Below, piece by piece: positions 27,290 through 36,683 of a DNA stretch of 49,266 nt (position 1 is the stretch's first letter; each line of letters begins with the position of its first letter). This stretch comes from an uncultured SAR116 cluster alpha proteobacterium (lineage in GTDB: Bacteria; Pseudomonadota; Alphaproteobacteria; Puniceispirillales; Marisalimonadaceae): positions 1 through 49,266 of the forward strand of contig CACJJL010000015.1 of the NCBI GenBank assembly GCA_902593735.1, read 5' to 3'. A model generated the notes under the pieces. That model was not told the DNA's origin. It saw nothing but the letters and a program-made list of their open reading frames with translations, and made no database searches. The position numbers and the translations under genes are program-made.

Positions 27290-27697
27290 CTACATATGCG
27301 GGGCAAGTGAAATTACTACAAAAGCTAAAACATAATTGGAATCATCTGTTAGAGAAATGTCAAACTTTAGCTTTTTTTTAAGTTTTTTTTCACAATTTTC
27401 TATATATATTTTAGTTTTACCCGTAAAGAATAAATATGGCCTTCCATTATCATCATTGAGTGTTTCTATTTCTTTAAAAGCCAAACCAGTGCCACGAATG
27501 GGGCTTAGAGCCTTCCAAGTAGCTTCTTTTGCTGCAAACCTTTTTCCATAGTACTTATTTGAGTTTTTTATAATATCGTTTACAATTTCAATTTCATTTT
27601 TACCATAAATACGATCAATGAATTTTTTTTCATATTTTTTTAAAATATTATTTAATCTTCGTATATCTAAAAAATCCGTTCCTATTCCAATAATCAT
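27290..27697 (-). CDS. acpS: Holo-[acyl-carrier-protein] synthase
   Basis: Attaches the 4'-phosphopantetheine arm of CoA to acyl carrier protein. The 135-residue protein has the magnesium site Asp in IIGIGTDFLDIRRL (residue 8) and the second site in GKRFAAKEATWKALS, followed by GLAFKEIETLNDDNGRP. Its ATG overlaps the pdxJ stop by 4 nt, the usual pdxJ-acpS coupling. It is 52 nt ahead of lepB. Confidence 0.97.
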   Translation of the reverse strand: MIIGIGTDFLDIRRLNNILKKYEKKFIDRIYGKNEIEIVNDIIKNSNKYYGKRFAAKEATWKALSPIRGTGLAFKEIETLNDDNGRPYLFFTGKTKIYIENCEKKLKKKLKFDISLTDDSNYVLAFVVISLAPHM

Positions 27698-28431
27698 TTT
27701 GCTGCTTCTGAAATTATGTTGCGCATTTTTATAATAGAATTTTCTAAACCTATATAAACAGCATCAGCTATTATAAAATGACCAATATTTAATTCTTTAA
27801 TACCTTCAATAGAAGCAATTAAACTTACGTTTTCATACGTTAAACCATGTCCTGCATGACAATTTAATCCCAAACTTTTAGCAAAAAAAGTGCTTTCCTT
27901 AATCTTTATTAACTCCTGTTCAAAGTTTTTTTGGTTTGCAAAAGCATTTGCATAACTACCTGTATGAAATTCAACAGTATTAATGCCAAGTTTTTGAGTT
28001 GCAATCAATTGATTTTTAACTGGGTCTATAAATACTGCTACTTTAATGTCTGTATCTTTTAGAGTTTCAAGTAAACTTTTCAATTTATCGTAGTTTCTTA
28101 CTACGTCTAAACCACCCTCTGTAGTTATTTCTTGCCTTTTTTCAGGAACAAAGCAAATTGAGTTTGGTTTATAATTCATTGCAATACTAACCATTTCAGA
28201 ATTTGCGGCAATTTCTAAATTGAGAGGAATTTGAATTACTTTTAAAATATCTCCTAAATCATTTTCATTTATATGTCTTCTATCCTCCCTAACATGTACA
28301 GTAATAAGATCAGCACCCGAATTTTCGACAATTTTGGCAGCTTTGATAATTTCTGGATACTTTTCACCACGAGCATTTCTTAAAGTTGCTACATGATCTA
28401 TGTTAACGCCTAATCTTACATGTTTATTCAC
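27694..28431 (-). CDS. pdxJ: Pyridoxine 5'-phosphate synthase
   Basis: Final ring-closing enzyme of the DXP-dependent vitamin B6 pathway, joining 3-amino-2-oxopropyl phosphate and DXP. Diagnostic stretches are LGVNIDHVATLRNARG at the N terminus, GADLITVHVREDRRHI, and HAGHGLTYENV. I chose the GTG at 28431: an AAAGGG ribosome site lies 7 nt upstream and the resulting 245 residues match the family. An upstream in-frame start at 28491 would add a Lys-rich 20-residue leader. With this start it overlaps the DUF2062 gene by 8 nt. Confidence 0.95.
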   Translation of the reverse strand: MNKHVRLGVNIDHVATLRNARGEKYPEIIKAAKIVENSGADLITVHVREDRRHINENDLGDILKVIQIPLNLEIAANSEMVSIAMNYKPNSICFVPEKRQEITTEGGLDVVRNYDKLKSLLETLKDTDIKVAVFIDPVKNQLIATQKLGINTVEFHTGSYANAFANQKNFEQELIKIKESTFFAKSLGLNCHAGHGLTYENVSLIASIEGIKELNIGHFIIADAVYIGLENSIIKMRNIISEAAK

Positions 28432-28966
28432 TATGATGCCCTTTATAATTTTTAATTTTTTTCTTTTTTGTTTTTTTATAAGATGAGACAAAACTATAAG
28501 TAATTAAGTATGTAATTAACCAGATAGGTGGAGCTAAAATAAAACTACCTATAAGCATAGGAAAAAAAATCTCATATGTTTGATCAATTATCATATCAAA
28601 ATTTATTTGTTGGTCCATGTTAACATACCTAGCGGTAGTGACATAAGCACCAATTTTATAAATTAAGCCCCAGATAAATGGAAAAGTTATAGGATTACCT
28701 ATTACAGTTCCAATTAATGCAGCAATAAAGTTTCCTCTAATTAAATAAGCAAATATGATAGCTAATAGAAAATGCAAACCTAAAAGTGGTGTAAATGAAA
28801 CCATTGAACCACATGCAAAACCTGAAGATATTGCATACGTAGAAGCTGGTAAACGAGCTAATTTGAGTTTATAATAATAAATTATCCTTGAAAGTTTATT
28901 TACGATATTTTTGTAGTATGAACTAATAATATTTATACTCCATCTAATCTTTTCCTCTTTGAACAC
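28424..28966 (-). CDS. DUF2062 integral membrane protein
   Basis: Small conserved membrane protein of unknown role. The 180-residue product has the DUF2062 hallmarks: SGFACGSMVSFTPLLGLHFLLA, then GNFIAALIGTVIGNPITFPFIW, then a long polar loop and a final hydrophobic pair near FPMLIGSFILAPPIWLIT. It ends with a very basic tail (KKTKKKKIKN). It overlaps the rel gene by 23 nt and pdxJ by 8 nt, so it is embedded in the operon; in other alphaproteobacteria this family also sits near rel and pdxJ. Confidence 0.88.
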   Translation of the reverse strand: MFKEEKIRWSINIISSYYKNIVNKLSRIIYYYKLKLARLPASTYAISSGFACGSMVSFTPLLGLHFLLAIIFAYLIRGNFIAALIGTVIGNPITFPFIWGLIYKIGAYVTTARYVNMDQQINFDMIIDQTYEIFFPMLIGSFILAPPIWLITYLITYSFVSSYKKTKKKKIKNYKGHHSE

Positions 28967-31061
28967 TTTCTACAAATTGAGACAATCTCATTGCAGCTAT
29001 TATTTGATTTAAATGAATAATACTTTGGACCTCTAAATCAATATTAAATTTATAGAAATCTAAATCTCTTGAAATCACTTGAATGTTAGAAATATTTCCA
29101 TCATTTAAACTTATAATTTTAGTTACGTCAGCTAAACTTCCTGGCTCATTAGATAAAACTGTAACCAAACTGCCCTTATGAAATGACACACCTTCTCTTT
29201 CCCAAGATATTTCAAGCCATACCTCTGGCATATCATTAAATTTTTCTAATGCGAAACAATCTAAAGCGTGAACAGTTATACCTTTCCCAGTAGTAACAAT
29301 GCCCACAATTCTTTCACCTGGTAGTGGATGACAACAATGTGCATAATGAATTGACATGCCAGAAACAACACCTTTAATCTTGATACTCTTGTGAACTGAA
29401 GGTTTTTTTAAGACTGGTAATTTATTTTTGGAATTTTTGGTACTAGGATATAGATAATTTAAAACGTATCGTGACTTAATATTACCTTTGCCAATTTCAA
29501 TTAATAACTCATCTAAATCTGAAAGACCAAATTCATCAATCACTTTAATCAAACTTTTTTCATGCATTCTTTTATTTTGTTGTCTGTATTCTTTTTGAAG
29601 AAGAGCAGTGCCTAATTGTAAAAATTCTTTAATTTCTCTATTTCTTATGAACCTTTTGATTGCAGACTTAGCTTTTCCAGTTATACATTTTTTTATCCAT
29701 TTTGGGTCGGGAAACCCATTTTTAGAAGTTAAAATTTCAACTTGATCACCGTTTTTTATTTCTGTAGTAATAAGCCGATTTTTTTTATTAATTTTAGCTC
29801 CTACAGCTGCATTACCTACCTCAGAATGAACAGCATATGAAAAATCAACTGCATTAGCACCTTTTGGCAAAATAATTAGATGACCTTTTGGTGTAAAACA
29901 GAATATCTGATCATTATACATTTCTAATTTAGTATTTTCTAAAAATTCCTCAGGTTCATTGCTTTCTTCGATTATTTGTATAAGTTCACGAACCCATTTA
30001 TATTTTAATCCTTCAGACCATTTTGATCCATTTTTATAAATCCAATGCGCAGCAATACCATTTAATGCAAATTCGTTCATAATTGTTGTTCTAATTTGCA
30101 CTTCAATTCTAGTTTTTTTTGGCCCTATTAAGCTTGAATGAAGTGACTGATAACCATTTCTTTTTGGGGCAGAAATATAATCTTTGAAACGTCCCATTAT
30201 AGCAGTATATTCTTGATGTAGTAAACCAAGACTTTTATAACATGAAGGAATATCATCAACTATTACTCTAAAGGCCATAATATCTGAAAGTTGATCCATA
30301 CTTAAATTTTTATATTGCATTTTTTTCCAAATTGAATAACTACTTTTAACTCTTCCAGTAATTACACAATTAATATTATTTTTTTTCAAAAGATTTTCTA
30401 TTTCATTAGTAATAAATGGAATGTTTAATTCATCTTGTGAATATATTAATTTTAAGCGTTTTAAAATTGAGTCACGTGTATCAGGTTTTAAAACAGCAAA
30501 ACATCTATCCTCTAATTCTCTTTGTATTGCATTTATTCCCAAACGTTCTGCTAAAGGAGCAAATATTTCTAATGTTTCGTAACAAATTTTTGATTTTTTT
30601 ACATCATTATGAATACCGTTTATAGTTCTAATGTTATGTAACCTATCAGCCAGTTTTACAATCAAAACCCTAATATCATCAGAAGATGCTAATAAAAGTT
30701 TTCTAAAATTTTCAGCTTGTGCAATTCCAAATTTTAAATCTAGCTTAGAGAGTTTTGTAACACCATCAACAAGCTTAGATATTTCATCACCAAAATCATC
30801 TTTGATATTATCTAATGTAATCTCACTATCTTCAACGACATCATGAAGAAGTGCTGTAATTATTGTAGAGGAGTCTAATTTCATATTTACTAAATAATTT
30901 GCAACTGCTAATGGGTGTGTAAAATATTCTTCCCCACTACCTCTAAATTGATTAGAATGAGCTTTTTTTGACAAATCATAAGCTTTTTTTATAGTCTCTC
31001 TTGAAACTAGATTATCATATTCAGAGATTTTATTATAAAGTTGAGTTGCGGTAGGTATCAT
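28944..31061 (-). CDS. rel: Bifunctional (p)ppGpp synthetase/hydrolase (Rel/SpoT)
   Basis: Makes and degrades the alarmone (p)ppGpp, setting the stringent response. The 705-residue protein has an intact HD hydrolase domain (H49, H73-D74, E77-D78 in LLHDVVEDSE). The synthetase domain has GRFKDYISAPKRNGYQSLHSS. The RFKD at 291-294 is the RxKD form found in bifunctional enzymes, not the ExDD form of RelA. A TGS domain (FCFTPKGHLIILPKGANAVDFSYAVH), a His/Cys-containing region (SIHYAHCCHPLPG) and an ACT domain follow. As the only such gene here it probably serves both activities. Confidence 0.97.
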   Translation of the reverse strand: MIPTATQLYNKISEYDNLVSRETIKKAYDLSKKAHSNQFRGSGEEYFTHPLAVANYLVNMKLDSSTIITALLHDVVEDSEITLDNIKDDFGDEISKLVDGVTKLSKLDLKFGIAQAENFRKLLLASSDDIRVLIVKLADRLHNIRTINGIHNDVKKSKICYETLEIFAPLAERLGINAIQRELEDRCFAVLKPDTRDSILKRLKLIYSQDELNIPFITNEIENLLKKNNINCVITGRVKSSYSIWKKMQYKNLSMDQLSDIMAFRVIVDDIPSCYKSLGLLHQEYTAIMGRFKDYISAPKRNGYQSLHSSLIGPKKTRIEVQIRTTIMNEFALNGIAAHWIYKNGSKWSEGLKYKWVRELIQIIEESNEPEEFLENTKLEMYNDQIFCFTPKGHLIILPKGANAVDFSYAVHSEVGNAAVGAKINKKNRLITTEIKNGDQVEILTSKNGFPDPKWIKKCITGKAKSAIKRFIRNREIKEFLQLGTALLQKEYRQQNKRMHEKSLIKVIDEFGLSDLDELLIEIGKGNIKSRYVLNYLYPSTKNSKNKLPVLKKPSVHKSIKIKGVVSGMSIHYAHCCHPLPGERIVGIVTTGKGITVHALDCFALEKFNDMPEVWLEISWEREGVSFHKGSLVTVLSNEPGSLADVTKIISLNDGNISNIQVISRDLDFYKFNIDLEVQSIIHLNQIIAAMRLSQFVESVQRGKD

Positions 31062-31129
31062 ATCAAAATTTTATATCATAAAAACGAACTAATCTAGTTT
31101 AAATGATAAACTATTTTTATATTTATTTC

Positions 31130-31531
31130 CTAATCTTCGTTTTTTATCAAATCATCAGAAATATCAGTAAATGTTGCTTCTTCATCTGTTTGATTACTGT
31201 AAACAGATATTTGATCAGGTTTTGTTTCTGTTTTGTTTTCACTTAGATATGCAGCAAATTCTTCTTCCAAAGAAGCTTCCTCTTCTGGATTGGTTTCTTC
31301 TTTTATTAAATTTTTCTGCATTGATCTAATAAATCTTTCTTGTAGACTATCAGCATCTACAGCATCGGTTGCGATTTCTCTTAAAGATACAACAGGATTT
31401 TTATCATCATCTCTATCGACTTCAATTGGATTTCCATTTGAAATCTCCCTTGAGCGTTGAGCTGCCGCAACTACTAGTTCAAATCTATTTGGGATTTTTT
31501 TTACACAATCTTCTACAGTAACTCTTGCCAT
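31130..31531 (-). CDS. rpoZ: DNA-directed RNA polymerase omega subunit
   Basis: Stabilises RNA polymerase assembly and forms part of a ppGpp site in proteobacteria, so its place beside rel is meaningful. The protein begins MARVTVEDCVKKIPNRFELVVAAAQRSREIS, unmistakable omega. I use the ATG at 31531, which has a GGAG ribosome site 6 nt upstream, rather than a TTG four codons earlier. The C-terminal half (residues 70-133) is an acidic extension rich in Glu, Asp and Thr. Confidence 0.96.
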   Translation of the reverse strand: MARVTVEDCVKKIPNRFELVVAAAQRSREISNGNPIEVDRDDDKNPVVSLREIATDAVDADSLQERFIRSMQKNLIKEETNPEEEASLEEEFAAYLSENKTETKPDQISVYSNQTDEEATFTDISDDLIKNED

Positions 31532-31583
31532 AATAAACTCCAATAAAGTTTCCTAATTTATTAAATTTTAAATAAAAATCAAA

Positions 31584-32096
31584 TTAAAAATCATCTTTTG
31601 TTAAAATTTTTATCTTTTGATCATATAACTTTGTTAAAATTTCTTTAACATTTTTTTTTAAAATTGGATGTATCCAATTTACATCTAACTCTGCAAGAGG
31701 CTCCATTACAAATCTTCTTTGATGAGCTCTTGGATGAGGAATTGTAATTTCTTTTTTGTGTAAAATTGTGTTTGAATAATCAATTAAGTCTAAGTCAATT
31801 ATTCTAGGTTCATTTTCTAAATTTCTTCTTCTACCTAACATATGTTCAATTTTATGCAAGGAGTTTAAAACCTCTAATGCACTTAGAGGTGTGTTTGCAA
31901 AAATAATACAATTAAAAAAATTGGGTTGATTACTTTTAGGAATTGGTTCAGTTTCATACCAATTTGATTGTTGAGTGACGTTTATAGAAAAGGTTTTCAA
32001 ACTTTTTATGGCTTTCATACCAATATGAACTGGATGAGATCCATCTTCAGATTTTATGTTTCCACCTATACTAATTATAATTTTTTGAATTTTCAT
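31584..32096 (-). CDS. folK: 2-amino-4-hydroxy-6-hydroxymethyldihydropteridine diphosphokinase
   Basis: Transfers pyrophosphate from ATP to hydroxymethyldihydropterin in folate synthesis. The 170-residue product has IISIGGNIKSEDG at the start, NWYETEPIPKSNQPNFFNC in the pterin pocket and the metal motif RIIDLDLIDY. It ends with IPHPRAHQRRFVMEPLAEL, the conserved substrate loop. Length is normal. It lies between smpB and rpoZ on the same strand. Confidence 0.96.
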   Translation of the reverse strand: MKIQKIIISIGGNIKSEDGSHPVHIGMKAIKSLKTFSINVTQQSNWYETEPIPKSNQPNFFNCIIFANTPLSALEVLNSLHKIEHMLGRRRNLENEPRIIDLDLIDYSNTILHKKEITIPHPRAHQRRFVMEPLAELDVNWIHPILKKNVKEILTKLYDQKIKILTKDDF

Positions 32097-32124
32097 AAAA
32101 AAATTTTAAATATGACAAAATAAA

Positions 32125-32610
32125 TCAATTATTATTTTTTAATAATCTATGCTTTTCCCTATCCCAGTCACGCTTTTTAATTACCTCTCTTTTATCAACC
32201 TTCTTTTTTCCTTCTGCAATTCCCAAAGATATTTTAGCTAAACCTTTAGTATTAAAATACAGACTTAAAGGCACAACTGTGCATCCATTTTTCTTAATTT
32301 GACCTAAAATTTTATCTCTTTCTTTTTTATGAATTAATAGACGCCTAACTCTTTTAGGATTATGATTTTGTTTTGATGCAGCTAAATTATATTCAGGAAT
32401 ATTCGAATTAACTAAAACGATTTGTCCAAATTCATTGGTTGCATATGATTCGTTTATACTAGCTCTACCAAGTCTTAAACTTTTTACTTCACTACCTAAC
32501 AAAACAATTCCTGCCTCTAAAGTATCAATAATAGAATAATCAAATTTTGCACGTCTATTTTCTGCAACTCTTCCTTGAGAAATACCTTTACTAATTTTTT
32601 TTATATTCAT
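32125..32610 (-). CDS. smpB: SsrA-binding protein SmpB
   Basis: Binds tmRNA and escorts it to stalled ribosomes for trans-translation. The 161-residue chain has VAENRRAKFDYSIIDTLEAGIVLLGSEVKSLR, then AKISLGIAEGKKKVDKRE and the basic C-terminal tail with DWDREKHRLLK, all conserved. It is 15 nt downstream of dapA, the frequent dapA-smpB pairing. The tmRNA gene itself is not in this window. Confidence 0.97.
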   Translation of the reverse strand: MNIKKISKGISQGRVAENRRAKFDYSIIDTLEAGIVLLGSEVKSLRLGRASINESYATNEFGQIVLVNSNIPEYNLAASKQNHNPKRVRRLLIHKKERDKILGQIKKNGCTVVPLSLYFNTKGLAKISLGIAEGKKKVDKREVIKKRDWDREKHRLLKNNN

Positions 32611-32625
32611 TTAACACACAATTAT

Positions 32626-33501
32626 TTAAAGCAATTCTGCACGTTCAAGAGCATCTTTTACATTTGATTTACTTACCTCTTCAATTTCTACAATTGGAAG
32701 TCTAGCATCAGGAGAACATAATCCTAATAATGATGCAGCATATTTAAGTGGGCCTGGGCTTGTTTCGTAAAATAATGCGTCATGCAAAGGCATAAGCTTT
32801 TTATTTATTTCTTGAGCAGTTGAAATATCTCCTTGTTTCCATGCATTGTGCATCCTTGAAAGTAATTTAGGAGCGATATTTGATGTAACAGATATACAAC
32901 CATGGCCTCCTGCAGCTAAGTAAGCCAATGCCGTACCATCTTCACCAGATAATTGAATAAAATCCTCACCGATTAAATTTTGTAACCTTGTAGGTCTTGC
33001 TAAATCAGCAGTTGCATCTTTGACACCTATGATTAGATCATTTTCGGCTAATTTAGCCATAGTGGAATCATTCATCTTTATTACTGAACGACCAGGTATA
33101 TCGTATATAATTATTGGTTTACTTGAATTTTTAATAAGCTCATTATAATGAGCCATTAGACCTGACTGAGTAGGTTTATTATAATAAGGAGTAACAATTA
33201 ACAAACCATCGGCTCCAGCAGAACATGCATGTTTTGCAAAATCTATAGCTTCATTCGTTGAATTTGAACCTGCGCCAGCTATTACTGGCACTCTTCCATT
33301 TGACTGGTCTATACATACTTCTACAAGTTTCTTATGTTCATCATGAGATAAAGTTGGTGATTCACCAGTTGTTCCGACTGGAACTAAGCCATTTGTTCCA
33401 TTTTCTATCTGAAAATCTATTAATTTTCTGTAAGCATCAAAATCTACTTTATTATCTTTAAATGGAGTTAATAAAGCAGTGTATGAACCATGAAATAACA
33501 T
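32626..33501 (-). CDS. dapA: 4-hydroxy-tetrahydrodipicolinate synthase
   Basis: Condenses pyruvate and aspartate semialdehyde, the first committed step to lysine and diaminopimelate. With the ATG at 33501 (GAGG ribosome site 7 nt upstream) the product is 291 residues. The catalytic set T44, T45 (GTTGES), Y107 (TPYYNKPTQ), Y133 (IIYDIPGRS) and Schiff-base K161 (GVKDAT) falls at the same numbers as the E. coli enzyme, which supports this start over a TTG five codons upstream. Confidence 0.97.
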   Translation of the reverse strand: MLFHGSYTALLTPFKDNKVDFDAYRKLIDFQIENGTNGLVPVGTTGESPTLSHDEHKKLVEVCIDQSNGRVPVIAGAGSNSTNEAIDFAKHACSAGADGLLIVTPYYNKPTQSGLMAHYNELIKNSSKPIIIYDIPGRSVIKMNDSTMAKLAENDLIIGVKDATADLARPTRLQNLIGEDFIQLSGEDGTALAYLAAGGHGCISVTSNIAPKLLSRMHNAWKQGDISTAQEINKKLMPLHDALFYETSPGPLKYAASLLGLCSPDARLPIVEIEEVSKSNVKDALERAELL

Positions 33502-33595
33502 AAAACACCTCACCAAAAAAAAAAGATTTGTTTATCATACTCATGTCATTTAAATTTAACAAGATGTAGAATAAAATAATCTAGGATGAATATTG

Positions 33596-34579
33596 ATGGT
33601 TAAAAGTAAAGTAACATACAATTCTATTTTAGAAGCATCTAAAAGATTAGAAGGAAAAATTGTAAGAACACCTATTTTACAAACTAAATACATTAACGAA
33701 AAATTAGAATCTAACATTTTTTTAAAAGCTGAAAACCTCCAGACCATAGGAGCATTTAAATTTAGGGGAGCAATGAATACAATTCATCAACTTCCATCAA
33801 ATATTAAAAAAATTGTAGCCTGGTCAAGTGGAAATCATGCACAAGCGGTTGCTGCTGCATCAAAAATAACAGGCCGTCAAGCAACCATTGTGATGCCAGA
33901 GGATTCCCCTAAAGCCAAACTAAATGGAACTGCTTTTTGGGGTGCCAATATTATAAAATATGACAGGAACAAAGAAAATAGAGAAGAAATTGGGAAAAAA
34001 ATAGCTAAGGAGTTAAATGCTACGATTATTCCTCCATTTGATGATGAAAATGTTATAATTGGACAAGGAACTGCTGGTATAGAATGTATTGAGCAATTAA
34101 ATCAAATTAATATTATTCCTGACATTGTTTTATGTTGTTGCGGTGGTGGCGGACTGATTGCTGGTATCAGCACAGCGATAAAGGAAAAGTTTAAAAATAC
34201 GAAAATATACTCTGTTGAACCTGAGAATTTTGATGACACAAAAAAATCGCTAAAAAAAAATTTTATAATTTCAAATTCAATGAAGCATAAATCAATATGT
34301 GATGCGTTATTAGCTGAAAAACCAGGAAAAATTACTTTTGAAATTAACAGATTAAATCTAACTTCTGGAATATCAGTTACAGACAATGAAACCTTAATTG
34401 CAATGAAAACAGCATTTAATCATCTTAAGATTGTTTTGGAACCTGGTGGTGCAGTTGCGCTGGCAGCTGCCATATTTAAAAAGGTAGATATTAAAAATAA
34501 AAATGTTCTAGTAATTGCGTCTGGAGGAAATGTTGATAAGGATATTTTTGAAAATTGCTTAAACCAAAAAGAAATTTAA
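33596..34579 (+). CDS. Threonine/serine dehydratase, PLP-dependent fold type II
   Basis: Probably deaminates L-threonine or L-serine to 2-oxo acids; serine racemase or hydroxyaspartate ammonia-lyase activity is also known in this family. The PLP lysine is K55 in GAFKFRGAMN. SSGNHAQAVAAASK, the phosphate-binding GGGGLIAGIS and the terminal SGGNVD complete the fold. There is no C-terminal ACT-like regulatory domain, so it is the short catabolic type of about 327 residues. An AGGA ribosome site supports the ATG at 33596. Its stop is 2 nt from that of the convergent nitroreductase gene. Confidence 0.9.
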   Translation: MVKSKVTYNSILEASKRLEGKIVRTPILQTKYINEKLESNIFLKAENLQTIGAFKFRGAMNTIHQLPSNIKKIVAWSSGNHAQAVAAASKITGRQATIVMPEDSPKAKLNGTAFWGANIIKYDRNKENREEIGKKIAKELNATIIPPFDDENVIIGQGTAGIECIEQLNQINIIPDIVLCCCGGGGLIAGISTAIKEKFKNTKIYSVEPENFDDTKKSLKKNFIISNSMKHKSICDALLAEKPGKITFEINRLNLTSGISVTDNETLIAMKTAFNHLKIVLEPGGAVALAAAIFKKVDIKNKNVLVIASGGNVDKDIFENCLNQKEI

Positions 34580-34581
34580 AA

Positions 34582-35157
34582 TCATTTAGTTAAAATATTA
34601 ATTACGTTTTCTATTTTGGGCCTTCTTCTTTCTACCGGCTCTTTTTCTTTATCTCCTATGTAAATAAATCCAGCTAACTTTTCAATTTTAGGATTTCCAC
34701 CAACTTCTTTTATCATTCTATCATTATAAGAATACCATTCTGTAAGCCATTGAGCTGCATAACCTAAAGATTGGGCGGCTACAAGTATATTTGAACATAC
34801 AGCTCCAGTAGATAATTCCATTTCCCATGAAGGTATTTTAGGATGTGAGACTGGTCTAAATAATACCGCTATTACAACACTAGCTCTTAAAAATCTATTT
34901 TTTTCAAAATTTATTTCTTCTTCAGTTGCTTCAGGATTATTTAAAATAAATTCAGGTACTAAAACTTCTTTACCTATTCTAGATCTTGCATTATCTTTTA
35001 TTACAGTTAAAGACCAAGGATTTAAAGCTCCATGATCTGGCACTCTGATACCACATGCTAAAATATTATTAAGATCACTTTCCTTAACATGACCCGCAAT
35101 CATAGTTTTAGCAGTTGTTGACCTTCTGGTTTTAAGAAAATTTATCAAATCATTCAT
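34582..35157 (-). CDS. Nitroreductase family protein
   Basis: FMN-dependent oxidoreductase of unknown substrate. The 191-residue protein starts with FLKTRRSTTAKTM, the FMN-phosphate Arg-Arg-Ser typical of the family. It has IRVPDHGALNPWSLTVIKDN, matching the YdjA subgroup pattern, and later AQSLGYAAQWLTEW and GFIYIGDKE. The YdjA-like subgroup is small and homodimeric. A consensus-like promoter precedes it (35189-35216). Confidence 0.9.
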   Translation of the reverse strand: MNDLINFLKTRRSTTAKTMIAGHVKESDLNNILACGIRVPDHGALNPWSLTVIKDNARSRIGKEVLVPEFILNNPEATEEEINFEKNRFLRASVVIAVLFRPVSHPKIPSWEMELSTGAVCSNILVAAQSLGYAAQWLTEWYSYNDRMIKEVGGNPKIEKLAGFIYIGDKEKEPVERRRPKIENVINILTK

Positions 35158-35188
35158 TGAAATAAACCAAATAAAGCTTTACATATAA

Positions 35189-35216
35189 ATTATTATAATA
35201 CAAACGTTACTGTCAA
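35189..35216 (-). promoter_or_regulatory. Candidate promoter of the nitroreductase gene
   Basis: On the minus strand a perfect -35 box TTGACA (35211-35216) stands 16 nt from AATAAT (35189-35194, 5/6 match to TATAAT), about 30 nt upstream of the ATG. A TATAAT also overlaps this region at 13-nt spacing. This is the clearest sigma-70-like site I found. Confidence 0.45.
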
Positions 35217-35240
35217 TGTCATATTTTTTTAAGATGCACA

Positions 35241-35984
35241 ATGTATAATGACCCGACAATAGTAATTGTTATAATATTAGCAGTAATGGCTGGCGGACTA
35301 ATTAAAGGTACAATTGGGTTTGGGATGCCGATGGTAGCTTTGCCATTAATAGCATTTGCGGTACCAGTGACAACTGCTATGATTTTACTTTGTGCTCCCA
35401 TTTTTTTAACTAATTATTTACAAATAAAATTTAAGCAAGGTATCAGTAGCTATAGGTTCCTGCCAATGTTTTTATTCCTAGTTTTTGGACTAATTATAGG
35501 TGCTAGGCTGATACTCGAAATCAATTTAAATACTATTACTCAAATAATTGCTATTTTAATAATTTTTGCAGCTGTAATTAATTGTTTTGGTTTTAAAATT
35601 AATAATAATATAAATAAAAAACATGAAAGAATAATCACATCTATTATTGGTTTTGGATCTGGAATTTTAGGAGGATTGTCTACAGTCTACGGGCCACCAA
35701 TGTTGGCGTATTTAGTTGCAGTAGACTTACCAAAAGAAAAATTTGTAAGAACCGTATCAACAATGTACTTTATAGGTTCTTTTCCATTATATGGGTCATT
35801 GATCTTTTATGGTTTTGCTACAAAACAAGATCTTATTATGAGCTTGTTATTAATAATACCTGCTTTGATAGCTCAGCAAATTGGAACGAAAATAAGGGAT
35901 AAAATTAATCAAAAACAGTTTAGAAACTGTATATTAGTAACATTAGTCATTCTTGGTGTAATGCTTTTTGCAAAAACAATTTGA
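35241..35984 (+). CDS. TauE/SafE-family membrane transporter
   Basis: Integral membrane protein of about eight helices, 247 residues, of the family that exports sulfite, sulfoacetate or other small organosulfur anions. The N-terminal repeat has MAGGLIKGTIGFGMPMVALPLIAF, and the second repeat IIGFGSGILGGLSTVYGPPMLAYLV, the duplicated glycine-rich motif of this fold. Substrate is not predictable. It ends 4 nt before the stop of the convergent YczE-like gene. Confidence 0.9.
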   Translation: MYNDPTIVIVIILAVMAGGLIKGTIGFGMPMVALPLIAFAVPVTTAMILLCAPIFLTNYLQIKFKQGISSYRFLPMFLFLVFGLIIGARLILEINLNTITQIIAILIIFAAVINCFGFKINNNINKKHERIITSIIGFGSGILGGLSTVYGPPMLAYLVAVDLPKEKFVRTVSTMYFIGSFPLYGSLIFYGFATKQDLIMSLLLIIPALIAQQIGTKIRDKINQKQFRNCILVTLVILGVMLFAKTI

Positions 35985-35988
35985 GTAA

Positions 35989-36663
35989 TTATTTTTTTAA
36001 CATTGGAATAAACTTTAGGCTTAATGATATAAATGGACCTATAAAAATTGCAAAAATTATTGTTCCAATGCCAAAAGTACCTCCTAAAAGCCAACCTAAA
36101 AAAACTATAAAGAATTCTATGCTGAAACGAATTAAGCTAATAGGTTTGTCATATTTTTTAGAAATTCCTGTCATTAAACCATCTCTAGTCCCGGGACCAA
36201 GGTTAGCAATTAAATAAATTCCACTTCCAAAAGCAACTATAAATGTTCCTAAAATAGATAAAAACAAAGGGTTAAATATTTCATTAAAAAATTGAATTAA
36301 TGGTATTAAACTACCCATTGTTAATGCAATTATAATTATATTCATTATAGTACCTAATCCAGGTTTAAGTTTTAACGGGAACCATAAAATTAATACTATA
36401 CAACTTATATAAAACGTTGATAAACCTACACCAATATTAAATTTTTTAGCAATGCCCTCGGCTAAGACTGTCCACGGTGTAACTCCATTTTGAGAAATTA
36501 CTAATATACTTTCACCTAAACCGAATAGAAACAGGCCGAAACATAGTAAAAAAAAAGTTTCTAATTTTGGCGTGATATTATGAGCTTTATATGAACTCCA
36601 AGTTGTTTTAGGAACTGAAGTTATTAAAAAAACTTTTGAAATTAGTTTCAAATTTGATTTCAA
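35989..36663 (-). CDS. YczE/YyaS-type membrane protein
   Basis: A 224-residue protein with five or more membrane helices. The segment GLFLFGLGESILVISQNGVTPWTVLAEGI and the later IYLIANLGPGTRDGLMTGIS match the YczE/YyaS/YitT superfamily, in which the glycine-rich loop GxGTRDGLM is a repeated hallmark. Function of the family is not established. It is 20 nt downstream of the hydroxy-acid dehydrogenase gene and likely cotranscribed. Confidence 0.8.
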   Translation of the reverse strand: MKSNLKLISKVFLITSVPKTTWSSYKAHNITPKLETFFLLCFGLFLFGLGESILVISQNGVTPWTVLAEGIAKKFNIGVGLSTFYISCIVLILWFPLKLKPGLGTIMNIIIIALTMGSLIPLIQFFNEIFNPLFLSILGTFIVAFGSGIYLIANLGPGTRDGLMTGISKKYDKPISLIRFSIEFFIVFLGWLLGGTFGIGTIIFAIFIGPFISLSLKFIPMLKK

Positions 36664-36683
36664 TAATTCACCAATTTAATTGT

